64,000 nt of DNA, taken from the NCBI GenBank assembly GCA_903929135.1, contig CAIYTH010000013.1:1-64000 (forward strand). Direction: 5' to 3'. The translations under genes and the position numbers were made by a program. Positions within the stretch are counted from its first letter, which is position 1. Every line of letters begins with the position of its first letter. Of this stretch, positions 36,820 through 45,999 are shown piece by piece. The DNA comes from an uncultured Chlorobiales bacterium. GTDB lineage: Bacteria > Bacteroidota > Chlorobiia > Chlorobiales > Chlorobiaceae. Below the pieces are notes generated by a model. That model was not told the DNA's origin. It ran no database searches and worked only from the letters and a program-made list of their open reading frames with translations.

Positions 36820-38895
36820 ATGAGACAAAACCCCTTTTCCTCCTTTCTCTGCCTTGTTTTCGCCGGTGCGTCGCTGCTTCTTTCATCCTGCACGTCGAAA
36901 CCGGGAGGTTCGGACGCAGGGGCCATCTATGAAGAAGCTTCGCGTTTCTACCGCCACAACAAATATCCCGAAGCGCTTGACGCATGGAACAGGGCGCTGG
37001 CCGTCGATACGCTGAAAGGCTTTTCACGGCAGGCCGTCGACGCCCTGCGGCAGAAGAGCCGGGTCGAGTACCTTACCGGCGAATACGAGGCGGCGTTCCG
37101 GACCTTCGAAACCCTCGATAACCATGCCGGAAAGATGCTTCCCGATTCCGTGCGGACCTCGTTGCTGCTTGACCGGGCAAGGATGCATGCCGAGATCGGT
37201 GATTTCGGAACTGCGGCTGCGTTTCTGGGGAGGGTTCCGGGACAGGATGCCTGGCTTCGACTCGAGCAGGCTGCACTGCTTGCAAAGGGCGGCGATCTTC
37301 CCGGGGCTTCACAGGCTTTCCTCGGACTTTCGAAATCCGACGATCCCGCGGTGCGCATCAGTGCTCTTTCCGGGCTCCTCGACTGCGCTGTCTCGAGGAG
37401 CGACATGGGGCTCGATCCACCGGAGGCGTATGCCGGAAAGATCGCCGCCGTGTCCGGGAAGGTCATGTCGATGCAGGCGGCTCCGGAGTTACGGATACGT
37501 GCCCTGCGCACGGCGTCCAGAAGCCTTCAGCAACTCGACCGGCAGCGGCCCAACGCCAGCTTCCTGCTGTTCAGGGCGCTCGCCCTCGCCCAGCAGGAAC
37601 GCCTGACGCGCCTGGACCAGATACTCCAGTTCGAGTCGAACGCCGTGATCGTCCGGAAGCCGGATGTCTACAGGAGCGTGATCGAATTTTTCACACAGAG
37701 GAACATGCCGTACTCCAGGATGGCCGCACTCTACAGTCTCGGCATGAGCCCCGAGCTTAAAGAGAAAGAGCGGATCGAAGCCCTGAAGAGCGGCCTGCAG
37801 ATTTGCCAGAATTACGGCGTTCCCGCGACGGCCACCAATTACCTGAATCTTGAAAGGGATGCCATCGGCACGCTGGAGGATCTTCTGATCGGCAGCGGGC
37901 GCTATTTTGAGCTTTTCGAAGTGAGCGAGCAGGTCAAGCTGCTCGAACTGCAACGCGACATGCAGGCGGGTATCACGGAGTTCAGGCTGCCGGCAGGCCA
38001 TGAAGCCCTGCAGAACGAGATCATCGAATTGACCCGAGATATCTCCGGATTGCTGCAGCGGAAGGTTAATATGGCTGATGAAGGTTACGGCTTCGAGCTT
38101 TCCGCCCTGGCCGACAAATCGATCAGCAGGAAGCGGGGCCGCCTCATCGAGCTGGCGGCGGAAGCGGCGGCCATCGACAAGGGCGCGGCGTCGAGGCTCA
38201 GCCTTACTCCCGCCACCATGCTTACGGTCCAGAAAAGCCTGCGTCCCGACGAGGCCCTGGTCAGGCTCTTCATCAGGGACTCGCTTGCGACGGGCATGCT
38301 CATCAGCGACAGGGAGATGCAGATCATCTCCTCTCCGGTTTCCAGGCTTCAGGTACGTTCACGGCTCACGACGCTCCGGCAGACGCTTTCTGCCGGCGGT
38401 CCCGATCTGCCGGCACGTCTCCGGACCGACGAACAGCGGCTCTGGCTGACCGATGCCCTTCTGCTTTCCATCAGCGAACGTCTCAAGGGGTACGGCCACC
38501 TGGTCTTCGTCGCCGACGCTCCGGTGCCGTTCCATCTGCTCGGCCGTGAGGGGATGCTCGGCGCGGAAAGGCGCATCTCCCTGCTCGGTTCTGCCAAGGA
38601 GGCCGTCGTCTACTCTGGTCAGTACCCGTCGGCAGGGCAGGCGCCCGGCATGGCGTTTTTCGATGCTTCACGACCGGATCAGGCCAGGATATACAAGATG
38701 TACCATCCCGGGGACCGGATTTTCCTGTTCTGGAAACCCTTGTCGAAAAACGAGATCGGTGAACTCAAGGAGCTGCTTTCGGCACATCTCAAGATTGATG
38801 CTTCAGGTTCCGGCAGCCTCAGGGCTCTTGCTTCGGGATCCGGTGCACCGCCGGATGGCAGGTGGATCTACCTGACCTCCTACGGTATCGATTGA
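36820..38895 (+). CDS. TPR-type lipoprotein with a degenerate CHAT-like C-terminus
   Basis: Predicted lipoprotein of 691 residues from ATG 36820; the signal LVFAGASLLLSSC has its lipobox Cys at residue 24. Residues 30-400 are helical and TPR-like (YEEASRFYRHNKYPEALDAW, then SRVEYLTGEYEAAFRTFETL). The C-terminal ~220 residues resemble the N-terminal part of CHAT (caspase-like) domains: LTVQKSLRPDEALVRLFIRD, then HLVFVADAPVPFHLLG. I do not see the His (H-A/T-H-G) and Cys (CxTG-like) catalytic motifs. It is thus probably a non-peptidase scaffold anchored in the envelope. Monocistronic. Confidence 0.75.
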   Translation: MRQNPFSSFLCLVFAGASLLLSSCTSKPGGSDAGAIYEEASRFYRHNKYPEALDAWNRALAVDTLKGFSRQAVDALRQKSRVEYLTGEYEAAFRTFETLDNHAGKMLPDSVRTSLLLDRARMHAEIGDFGTAAAFLGRVPGQDAWLRLEQAALLAKGGDLPGASQAFLGLSKSDDPAVRISALSGLLDCAVSRSDMGLDPPEAYAGKIAAVSGKVMSMQAAPELRIRALRTASRSLQQLDRQRPNASFLLFRALALAQQERLTRLDQILQFESNAVIVRKPDVYRSVIEFFTQRNMPYSRMAALYSLGMSPELKEKERIEALKSGLQICQNYGVPATATNYLNLERDAIGTLEDLLIGSGRYFELFEVSEQVKLLELQRDMQAGITEFRLPAGHEALQNEIIELTRDISGLLQRKVNMADEGYGFELSALADKSISRKRGRLIELAAEAAAIDKGAASRLSLTPATMLTVQKSLRPDEALVRLFIRDSLATGMLISDREMQIISSPVSRLQVRSRLTTLRQTLSAGGPDLPARLRTDEQRLWLTDALLLSISERLKGYGHLVFVADAPVPFHLLGREGMLGAERRISLLGSAKEAVVYSGQYPSAGQAPGMAFFDASRPDQARIYKMYHPGDRIFLFWKPLSKNEIGELKELLSAHLKIDASGSGSLRALASGSGAPPDGRWIYLTSYGID

Positions 38896-39032
38896 CGCCG
38901 CCGGCTTCGCCAGTCCGTAAATATGGCATTCCGTTCAGTTTTTTTCTTGTCCCGGTTGCTCCGAACCCTTGTAATTCGTTAAATTTCCAAGTTGTTCATT
39001 GGTGTATTGCCACGTTAACCTGATCTTGCTTT

Positions 39033-39437
39033 ATGGCGAATGAGGTTGGTTCCGGTGGTTCGCTTGAACTGCTTACCCTTGAGCTGAAAAACGAGCGGGT
39101 CAAAAGACAACTGTCGATCGAAGAGATCGGCCGGCTGGTCAACATCAGTGCCGCGCATATCGAAAAGCTCGAAGAGGGGGATTTTTCCTTTCTTCCGCCT
39201 CTGTACGTTTTCTGTTACCTGAAAAAATATGCCGTCGAGCTTGGCGTCGGCGATGAGGAGCTGCTTGCCCGATGCCGCAGTGAGCTTCAGGCGCCTGATG
39301 TACCGTTTCTCATTCACTCTTCCGCTACAGAGTGCGACGACGAGCTCGTCCCTCCTAAGAGCCGCCGAACGCTGGCCATTACCTCTGTGATATTCCTGCT
39401 CCTTCTTGCTGCGGCGATCCTTGCCAGGGCCTTCTGA
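39033..39437 (+). CDS. RodZ-like helix-turn-helix membrane protein, short form
   Basis: Protein of 134 residues. The N-terminal half is a Cro/C1-type helix-turn-helix as in RodZ (LTLELKNERVKRQLSIEEIG, NISAAHIEKLEEGDFSFLPP, YVFCYLKKYAVELGV). After a short polar linker with KSRRT comes one membrane helix (LAITSVIFLLLLAAAILAR) right at the C-terminus. RodZ couples MreB to the cell-wall elongation machinery and normally has a periplasmic domain of 100-200 residues after the helix, which is absent here. It stands between the TPR lipoprotein and nifS and appears monocistronic. Confidence 0.85.
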   Translation: MANEVGSGGSLELLTLELKNERVKRQLSIEEIGRLVNISAAHIEKLEEGDFSFLPPLYVFCYLKKYAVELGVGDEELLARCRSELQAPDVPFLIHSSATECDDELVPPKSRRTLAITSVIFLLLLAAAILARAF

Positions 39438-39608
39438 ACCCTTTTTTCCTCTCCCCCCATTCTTCCGTTTGCATTTTGATCAAATAAGACTATTTTTGTC
39501 CTTCATAAGGGTGCCTCAGGAACCTTATGTTTGTGGATGGTTGTTCAGATGGAATAACCTTATATTCTCCTGCTTGCGGCAAGAATCACCGAAATTCATA
39601 AACCAGCT

Positions 39609-40811
39609 ATGGAAGCGAGAAAGATATACTTCGATAACAATGCCACCACTCCGTTGCATCCCGAGGTCAGGAAAGAGATGACTGCAGCGATGGATATGTT
39701 CGGAAACCCTTCCAGCATGCATGCTTTCGGCCGTGAGGCCCGTGCCAACGTCGAGGATGCGCGCAGAAGGGTGGCTCAGTTCATGGGGGCCGATGAAAAC
39801 GAAATCGTCTTTACGGGAAGCGGTTCGGAAGCCAACAACACCGTGCTTTCCCTGTTCGTCTGCAGCACCGCACAGTGCATTCCGGGCATGCGCCAGACGA
39901 TCATCACGAGCAGGATCGAACACCCCTGCGTCCTGGAAACCTCCCAGTGCCTGACGCACCGGGGCGTTGACGTCAAGTACCTCGATGTGGACCACTACGG
40001 CAAGGTAGACCTTCAGCAGCTGGACGATATTCTCTCGAGCCGCAGCGTCGGGCTCGTGTCGGTCATGATGGCCAACAACGAGATAGGTACGCTCCAGGAC
40101 ATCAGGGCCATCTCCGATATCGCCCACAGGTACGGCGCACTCATGCATACGGATGCTGTCCAGGCTTTCGGCAAGGTACCGGTCGATGTCGACGACCTGG
40201 GGGTGGATTTCCTGACCATATCCGGACACAAGATCTACGGCCCCAAAGGCATCGGCGCCCTCTATGTCCGCAAGGGCATTCCGTACTGTCCGTTCATCAG
40301 GGGGGGCCATCAGGAGAAAGGCCGCAGGGCGGGCACCGAGAACACCCTTGGCATCATGGGGCTCGGCATGGCCGTGGATATGCGGAAGATCGAGATGGAA
40401 GCCGAGGAGGTTCGCCTGCAGGGCCTCAAGGAGGTGCTCAGGAAGGGTATCGAGGAGAGGATCGACGATGCCCTGTTCAACGGCCATCCTGTCGATTCGC
40501 TGGCCAATACGCTCAACGTGTCGTTCCCCGGCGCGGAGGGCGAGGCGATCCTGCTGTACCTCGACCTGGCGGGCATCGCCGTGTCGACCGGTTCGGCTTG
40601 CGCCTCGGGTTCGCTAGATCCCTCCCATGTGCTGCTTGCCACCGGCGTGGATGCCGAGCGGGCGCACGGTTCGATCAGGCTCAGCCTGGGACGGGGCAAT
40701 ACCATGGAAGAGGTGGAGTACCTGCTCGACGTGCTTCCGGGGGTCATCAAACGTGTCAGAAACATGTCAACAGCTTATGTAAAAGGAGGAGTTCATGCTG
40801 CAGCCAGGTGA
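39609..40811 (+). CDS. nifS: cysteine desulfurase, NifS type
   Basis: PLP enzyme that takes sulfur from cysteine as a persulfide for Fe-S cluster assembly. The 400 residues start YFDNNATTPLHPEVRKEM. The PLP Lys is K208 in SGHKIYGPKG, and the persulfide Cys is C331 in VSTGSACASGSLDPSH. RAGTENTLGIMGLG is typical. nifU overlaps its 3' end by 17 bp, so the two are translationally linked. As no other nif genes are near, the pair probably serves general or photosynthetic Fe-S assembly, not only nitrogenase. Confidence 0.94.
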   Translation: MEARKIYFDNNATTPLHPEVRKEMTAAMDMFGNPSSMHAFGREARANVEDARRRVAQFMGADENEIVFTGSGSEANNTVLSLFVCSTAQCIPGMRQTIITSRIEHPCVLETSQCLTHRGVDVKYLDVDHYGKVDLQQLDDILSSRSVGLVSVMMANNEIGTLQDIRAISDIAHRYGALMHTDAVQAFGKVPVDVDDLGVDFLTISGHKIYGPKGIGALYVRKGIPYCPFIRGGHQEKGRRAGTENTLGIMGLGMAVDMRKIEMEAEEVRLQGLKEVLRKGIEERIDDALFNGHPVDSLANTLNVSFPGAEGEAILLYLDLAGIAVSTGSACASGSLDPSHVLLATGVDAERAHGSIRLSLGRGNTMEEVEYLLDVLPGVIKRVRNMSTAYVKGGVHAAAR

Positions 40812-41406
40812 ATGGGCATATACCGAAAAACTCAAGGAGCATTTCGAGAGCCCGAAAAATATCATGCAGGGAGACAACCCCGACAGCTTCGACGGCGTCG
40901 GGATGGAAGGCAACCTGCAGTGCGGCGACCAGATGCTGGTAGCCATCATGGTGGACAAGGAGAAGGAGGTCATCACCGACTGCAAGTGGAAGACCTACGG
41001 TTGCGCCAGCGCCATCGCAAGCACCTCCATCCTTTCGGAAATGGTCAGGGGGATGACGCTCGACCAGGCCTTCCACGTCTCTCCGAAGGATGTTGCGAAG
41101 GCGCTCGGCGGCTTGCCGGACCACAAGATCCACTGCTCGGTGCTTGGCGACAAGGCGTTGCGTGCCGCGATCAACAACTATTACGTGCGCAACGGCATGG
41201 ATGACCGTGTCAAGAAGGAGCAGGTGAAGATCGTCTGCCAGTGCATGAACGTCACGGACCATGACATAGAGGATGCCGTTCTCGAGGGCGCCAGGAGCTA
41301 TTACGAGCTTCAGGAGCGTACCAAGCTCGGCACGGTCTGTGGTCAGTGCAAGGACGAGGCCGAATCGCTGCTCGAAAAGTACAAGCATATCCATTTCGGC
41401 GTCTGA
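40795..41406 (+). CDS. nifU: NifU-type Fe-S scaffold lacking the C-terminal Nfu domain
   Basis: Scaffold on which NifS-derived sulfur and iron are assembled. The N-terminal IscU-like domain has its three cysteines at C43 (LQCGDQ), C70 (YGCASA) and C114 (HCSVLGD). The central [2Fe-2S] BFD-like domain has C148/C150 (CQCMNV) and C182/C185 (VCGQC). At 203 residues it ends there; the classical NifU of about 300 residues carries a further Nfu domain with CxxC, missing here. The ATG is preceded by an AGGAGG-type site inside the nifS 3' end. Confidence 0.93.
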   Translation: MLQPGEWAYTEKLKEHFESPKNIMQGDNPDSFDGVGMEGNLQCGDQMLVAIMVDKEKEVITDCKWKTYGCASAIASTSILSEMVRGMTLDQAFHVSPKDVAKALGGLPDHKIHCSVLGDKALRAAINNYYVRNGMDDRVKKEQVKIVCQCMNVTDHDIEDAVLEGARSYYELQERTKLGTVCGQCKDEAESLLEKYKHIHFGV

Positions 41407-41503
41407 AAGGGTTGAACCCGATGGAACAGATCGTTCGACCAGGAGGGGGGCCTTGGCCCCCCCTCGTTGTTCGGGCCGACGCATCAGAACCGGCGGCCCG
41501 GTC

Positions 41504-41980
41504 ATGAACGTGGAAGCGAAGCGGCTCCTGGCCTTTTACCCGGTACTCTACGTATCGGCCTTCTCCCTCAATTTCTGCTGGGAATCATGGCACGGCCTGC
41601 TGTACGTAGCCCATCAGGGGTTGCCGGCTTCGGTCTATGTGCCGATGATGGTGCAGATGGCGCTGCTCGACGCCATTTCAGTCATCGGCATGCACCTGTT
41701 CACAGCCTTTTTCGCCCGGAAGTTCGTCTGGAGGCCGGCGGGCAGGCACCTGGTCGTGTTCTGCCTTGCGGGAGCCCTGCCGGCCTGGGCTGTCGAATTC
41801 GCCTCGGTCAACCTGCTGCATCTCTGGTCGTATACCGGTGCCATGCCGATGCTGTTCAGGGTCGGCATGAGCCCGCTCCTGCAGCTTCCCCTGACCGGCC
41901 TGGCCGGTATTGTCGTCGCCCGCGCGGTCGCGGGGTACGACCGGATTCGGGACGAACCGTTCTCGAGAACTTATTTCTGA
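41504..41980 (+). CDS. hypothetical multi-pass membrane protein
   Basis: Protein of 158 residues from ATG 41504 with four hydrophobic segments: LLAFYPVLYVSAFSLNFCWE, MMVQMALLDAISVIGMHLFT, LVVFCLAGALPAWAVEFASV and LLQLPLTGLAGIVVARAVAG. A Trp/His-rich loop (WESWHGLLY) follows the first helix. No known motif is recognised. It lies 97 bp after nifU and 6 bp before miaB, on the same strand, and is probably cotranscribed with miaB. Function unknown; the longer frame in the track reads back through the nifU 3' end and is not used. Confidence 0.72.
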   Translation: MNVEAKRLLAFYPVLYVSAFSLNFCWESWHGLLYVAHQGLPASVYVPMMVQMALLDAISVIGMHLFTAFFARKFVWRPAGRHLVVFCLAGALPAWAVEFASVNLLHLWSYTGAMPMLFRVGMSPLLQLPLTGLAGIVVARAVAGYDRIRDEPFSRTYF

Positions 41981-41986
41981 ACGAAA

Positions 41987-43315
41987 GTGAACCCTTCTTC
42001 GACATCGTTTTTCATCCACACCTTCGGCTGCCAGATGAACCAGGCCGATACGGAGATCGTCACCTCGCTTCTCCAGTCCGAGGGCTTCGTCCCGACGGGG
42101 GACGAAGCGTCGGCCGGAATCATCCTGCTGAACTCCTGCGCTGTCCGCGAGAACGCCGTGGACCGCATCGGCAACTTCCTGCAGCAGCTCAAGGGGCGCA
42201 AAAGGAGGAACAGGGCGCTGGTCATCGGTGTGCTGGGCTGTGTTCCCCAGTTCGAGAAGGAGCGCTTCTTCGACGCCCATCCCTTCATCGATTTCGTCGC
42301 AGGTCCGGATACCTACCGTTCGTTGCCGTCCATGATTGCCCAGGTGCGAGAGGGGGCCAGAGTGGTGAGGCTCGAGTACGACCACCGTGAAACCTATTCG
42401 GGCATCGATCCCGTACGGTCAGGACGCATCGGCACGTTCCTGCCGGTCATGCGCGGCTGCAACAACAGCTGCGCCTTCTGCGTGGTGCCGGTGACGAGGG
42501 GGCGTGAGCGCAGCGTGCCGTTCCGGAGGGTCGTCGACGAGGTTTCGAAACTTGCTGCATCAGGCTACCGGGAAGTCACCCTTCTCGGACAGAATGTGAA
42601 TTCGTACCATGACGCCGAAGATGGCCGTGACTTCGCCGCGTTGCTCGATGCCGTCAGCCGAGAGGCTCCCGGCATGCGCATCCGCTTCACCACCTCCCAC
42701 CCCAAGGATATCTCCCGGGAGCTGGTGGAGGTCATCGCCGGAAGGCCTAACATCTGCAACCACATCCATCTGCCCGTGCAGTCCGGCTCTTCCCGGATCC
42801 TCGAACTGATGCGGCGTGGACATACGCGGGAAGAGTACCTTCGCAGGATCGAGATGATCCGGAGCATCATTCCCGGCGTGGCACTCACCACGGACCTGAT
42901 CGCCGGCTTCTGCTCCGAGACCGACGAGGAGCACCGCCAGACACTTTCGCTCATGGAGGAGGTGCGTTTCGACTCCTCGTTCATGTTCTACTACTCGGTC
43001 CGCCCGGGCACCTGGGCCGACAGGAACCTCCAGGACGACGTGCCCGAGCCGGTCAAGAAGGCCCGCCTGCAGGAGATCATCGACCTGCAGAACGTCATCT
43101 CGCTGGAGCGTTACCGGCAGGATATCGGCAGGAGCGTCGAGGTGCTTGCCGAATCTGAAAGCCGGCGGGCGGTTTCTCAGCTGATGGGCCGGACCGGCAC
43201 GAACCGGGCCGTGGTGTTCGACAGGGGGGAGTTTGCTCCGGGAGACCTGTTGCAGGTACATGTTACCGATGCCACCTCTGCAACCCTCGTCGGTGTCACT
43301 GCCGGGGCGGCATGA
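41987..43315 (+). CDS. miaB: tRNA-2-methylthio-N6-dimethylallyladenosine synthase
   Basis: MiaB is a radical SAM methylthiotransferase that adds the 2-methylthio group to i6A37 of tRNAs. The 442-residue protein starts at GTG 41987. The N-terminal UPF0004 domain holds the auxiliary [4Fe-4S] cluster on C15 (HTFGCQMN), C51 (LNSCAVRE) and C85 (VLGCVPQ). The radical SAM cluster is C158/C162/C165 ([10 protein letters not shown]). A C-terminal TRAM domain follows ([11 protein letters not shown] to [11 protein letters not shown]). [13 protein letters not shown] is diagnostic of MiaB rather than RimO. Confidence 0.96.
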   Translation: MNPSSTSFFIHTFGCQMNQADTEIVTSLLQSEGFVPTGDEASAGIILLNSCAVRENAVDRIGNFLQQLKGRKRRNRALVIGVLGCVPQFEKERFFDAHPFIDFVAGPDTYRSLPSMIAQVREGARVVRLEYDHRETYSGIDPVRSGRIGTFLPVMRGCNNSCAFCVVPVTRGRERSVPFRRVVDEVSKLAASGYREVTLLGQNVNSYHDAEDGRDFAALLDAVSREAPGMRIRFTTSHPKDISRELVEVIAGRPNICNHIHLPVQSGSSRILELMRRGHTREEYLRRIEMIRSIIPGVALTTDLIAGFCSETDEEHRQTLSLMEEVRFDSSFMFYYSVRPGTWADRNLQDDVPEPVKKARLQEIIDLQNVISLERYRQDIGRSVEVLAESESRRAVSQLMGRTGTNRAVVFDRGEFAPGDLLQVHVTDATSATLVGVTAGAA

Positions 43316-43411
43316 ACTGCTTTCATATGTTTGTTCAGATTCGTAAATTGCTGTCACGTAAAGCTAATCCTCAATAACCGGCCATCGCTGCCGATCCTGA
43401 AATCCATAGTT

Positions 43412-44410
43412 ATGCCAGCAGTTCAGCAGACAGGATTTGTCAATAAAATCAAAGCTCATCTTGAACTCCTGGACCCGGTGACCTGGATCAGCGTTTTTCC
43501 ATGCCTTGCAGGCGGCGTCATGGCCTCCGGAGCCATGCAGCCGACGATCCATGACTATCTGCTGCTCTTCGCTCTCTTTTTGCTTTACGGACCGTTTGCC
43601 ACCGGATTCAGCCAGTCGGTCAACGATTACTACGATCTCGAACTCGACCGTGTCAACGAACCGACCCGCCCGATTCCTTCCGGTCGCCTGACAGAAAAGG
43701 AGGCTATCTGGAACTGGTCGATCATCCTGCTGTCGGCTATCATTCTGGGGACAACGCTCGGTCTTCATATCGGAGGGCAGCGTGGTATCGTGCTTGTCAC
43801 ATCGATGCTGTCGGGCCTTGTCGTAGCCTTCATCTACTCCGCGCCGCCGCTCAAGCTCAAGAAGAACATCCTTTTTTCCGCACCTGCCGTCGGTTTTGCC
43901 TACGCATTCATCACCTATCTGTCGGGAAACGTCCTGTTCAGCGAGATCCGCCCGGAAGTGCTCTGGCTTGCCGGGCTCAACTTTTTTATGGCCATCGCCC
44001 TGATCATCATGAACGATTTCAAGTCGAAAGAGGGCGACGCCAAAGGTGGAATGAAATCCCTGACCGTGATGATCGGTTCGAAAAACACCTTCCTGGTAGC
44101 GTTCATCATCATTGACCTCGTGTTTTCGGTCTTTGCCTGGCTTGCCTGGTCCTGGGGTTTCAATATTCTCTTCTACTTCATCCTCGGTGCGCTGATCGTT
44201 AATATGGTTATCCAGGTTCCCATGTACCGCGACCCGAAATCGGGAATCACGTTCATGCAGCATGCCGTTGATGACGGGTTCGGCAATGCTATCGGCAAGA
44301 GCGAGGTTCAGGAACATAACGCGTTCCTGAGGTTCCAGGTCGTCAACAATATTCTGTTTTTGTCCAACCAGTTGTTTGCGGCTGCACTGATCGGAAGCAG
44401 GTATATGTGA
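43412..44410 (+). CDS. bchK: (bacterio)chlorophyll synthase, BchG/BchK family
   Basis: UbiA-family membrane prenyltransferase that esterifies the C-17 propionate of (bacterio)chlorophyllide with an isoprenoid alcohol. The 332 residues from ATG 43412 have about eight membrane helices and the substrate motif VNDYYDLELDRVNEPTRPIP. The second Asp-rich region is IIMNDFKSKEGDAKGGMKSL. Green sulfur bacteria have BchG, BchK (BChl c, farnesyl) and others; I favour BchK from the neighbourhood (nifU-miaB upstream, cruC nearby), but BchG is not excluded. A phytol-kinase-like gene follows. Confidence 0.85.
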   Translation: MPAVQQTGFVNKIKAHLELLDPVTWISVFPCLAGGVMASGAMQPTIHDYLLLFALFLLYGPFATGFSQSVNDYYDLELDRVNEPTRPIPSGRLTEKEAIWNWSIILLSAIILGTTLGLHIGGQRGIVLVTSMLSGLVVAFIYSAPPLKLKKNILFSAPAVGFAYAFITYLSGNVLFSEIRPEVLWLAGLNFFMAIALIIMNDFKSKEGDAKGGMKSLTVMIGSKNTFLVAFIIIDLVFSVFAWLAWSWGFNILFYFILGALIVNMVIQVPMYRDPKSGITFMQHAVDDGFGNAIGKSEVQEHNAFLRFQVVNNILFLSNQLFAAALIGSRYM

Positions 44411-44504
44411 TCTCCGGCAGGTTGTCGGAGGTTTCTTGATGACTGCCAGACTCCTGTCTGGATTGACCAGTTTCTATTCCACACCCATATTAACCGGAGG
44501 AATC

Positions 44505-45218
44505 ATGATGCCGACCGACTCGACCTTTTTCTCCCTGCCTCTCGTCTGGCATAACGCACTTGTCACCCTGCTGACCTTCATCTATGTTTTCAGCGTACCT
44601 CCGCTGATGGACTGGCTGGTGACGAACCACGGCCTGCCACGCGACATCAGCCGCAAGATCACCCATATCTGCGCCGGTTCCGCCATCATCTTCCTGCCGC
44701 TTTTCCGGGAAGGAGACTGGTCCCACTACCTGAACATCACGGTGTTCGCCGTCTGGACCCTGCTCCTGATCCAGAAAGGCCTCTTTGCGACGGCAGACGA
44801 TCAGGCGGTCAAGACCATGACCAGGACAGGGGACAAGCGCGAACTGCTCAAGGGAACCCTCTATTTCGTGGTCGTGGCCATGATCTGCGGTACGGTCTTC
44901 TACAAGCAGGCGTCCGGTGTGCTCGCGATGGCCATGCTCGGCTGGGGCGACGGTCTCGCACCGATCGTCGGTACGCGCTACGGCAAGATGAGGTACAAGC
45001 TGGTTTGTGACAAGAGCGTCGAGGGGAGCCTCGCCTTCCTCTTCGGCAGCTTCTTTGCAGGCCTGTTTTTCGTGCGCCTGATCGTGCCTGAAGCCTACGA
45101 TCCCGCCAAAATCGCCATCATTGCCGTTGCGGCGACGGTGATTGAGGGGCTCAGCCCGAAAGAGGTGGACAACATTCTCATTCCGGTCGGAGTCATCGGG
45201 CTCACGATGATTTTATGA
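44505..45218 (+). CDS. phytol/isoprenol kinase-like membrane protein
   Basis: Membrane protein of 237 residues in the CDP-alcohol/dolichol-phytol kinase (VTE5-like) group, which phosphorylates isoprenoid alcohols with CTP. A GGAGG site 4 bases before ATG 44505 decides the start over the track ATG at 44436. Typical parts: LPRDISRKITHICAGSAIIF, AMLGWGDGLAPIVGTRYGKM (the GDGxAxxxG signature) and SVEGSLAFLFGSF. About six membrane helices. Next to the pigment synthase it probably activates or recycles the alcohol used for esterification; this is inference. Confidence 0.86.
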   Translation: MMPTDSTFFSLPLVWHNALVTLLTFIYVFSVPPLMDWLVTNHGLPRDISRKITHICAGSAIIFLPLFREGDWSHYLNITVFAVWTLLLIQKGLFATADDQAVKTMTRTGDKRELLKGTLYFVVVAMICGTVFYKQASGVLAMAMLGWGDGLAPIVGTRYGKMRYKLVCDKSVEGSLAFLFGSFFAGLFFVRLIVPEAYDPAKIAIIAVAATVIEGLSPKEVDNILIPVGVIGLTMIL

Positions 45219-45243
45219 GCGACGAACCAGAAGACGGGACGCG

Positions 45244-45975
45244 ATGCCGGGACTCTATTTCGTAAGCGATATTCATCTTGGTCTGCAGGATCCGCTGGAT
45301 GAGCGTCTGAAGCTGGATCGCCTTGAAGCCCTTTTCTCGATGATCCGCAGGGAGCGCGGGACGCTCTACCTGGTCGGTGATATTCTCGATTACTGGATGG
45401 AATACCGCCAGGTGATTCCCAAGGGGTACACCCGGTTCCTCTGCATGCTTTCCGGGCTTGCAAGGAGCGGGGTGGAGGTTTCGTATCTGGCAGGCAACCA
45501 CGATTTCCACCTCGGGCGCTATTTCGACGACGAGCTTGGGGTGAAGACCCTCTATGGCATGCAGGAGGTGCGCCATGACGGGAAACTGTTCCTTGTCGCG
45601 CACGGTGACGGACTCGGCGAAGGCGACCTCGGCTACAAGTTTTTTGCACGCTTTGTCAGGAACCGTTTCAACCTGGGGCTGCTGACCGGATTCCATCCGG
45701 ACCTGGCGACCGCCCTCATGAAAAAGCTCTCACTTCTCAGCCGCCGCCACAAACCGGTGGACATGAAATCCGAACCCAGACGCCTGATCGATTTTGCCAC
45801 CGTGCTGGCTCGGGAAAGGGTTTTTGACTATTTTGTCTGCGGCCACAACCATGCGGAACGGATGGAAGCCGTCAACGGATCGGGCAGCACCTACGTCAAT
45901 CTCGGCACGTGGATCGAAGGGGAGTACCCCTATGGCGTCTACGACGAGGGGCGTTTTCAGATCAGGAAAGTTTAA
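45244..45975 (+). CDS. metallophosphoesterase, LpxH-like
   Basis: Calcineurin-like phosphoesterase of 243 residues. All metal-ligand motifs are present: FVSDIHLGL near residue 6, VGDILDYW, AGNHDFHLG, HGDGLG and CGHNHAERM. The pattern YFVSDIHLG with GDILDYWMEY is that of UDP-2,3-diacylglucosamine diphosphatase (LpxH), which makes lipid X for lipid A; UDP-2,3-diacylglucosamine hydrolases of this lineage usually look like this. It lies between the kinase-like gene and hisG, both within 25 bp, so it belongs to the same transcript. The LpxH role is likely, but other substrates are possible. Confidence 0.85.
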   Translation: MPGLYFVSDIHLGLQDPLDERLKLDRLEALFSMIRRERGTLYLVGDILDYWMEYRQVIPKGYTRFLCMLSGLARSGVEVSYLAGNHDFHLGRYFDDELGVKTLYGMQEVRHDGKLFLVAHGDGLGEGDLGYKFFARFVRNRFNLGLLTGFHPDLATALMKKLSLLSRRHKPVDMKSEPRRLIDFATVLARERVFDYFVCGHNHAERMEAVNGSGSTYVNLGTWIEGEYPYGVYDEGRFQIRKV

Positions 45976-45999
45976 GTCAAACATCACATTTCACCAAAC

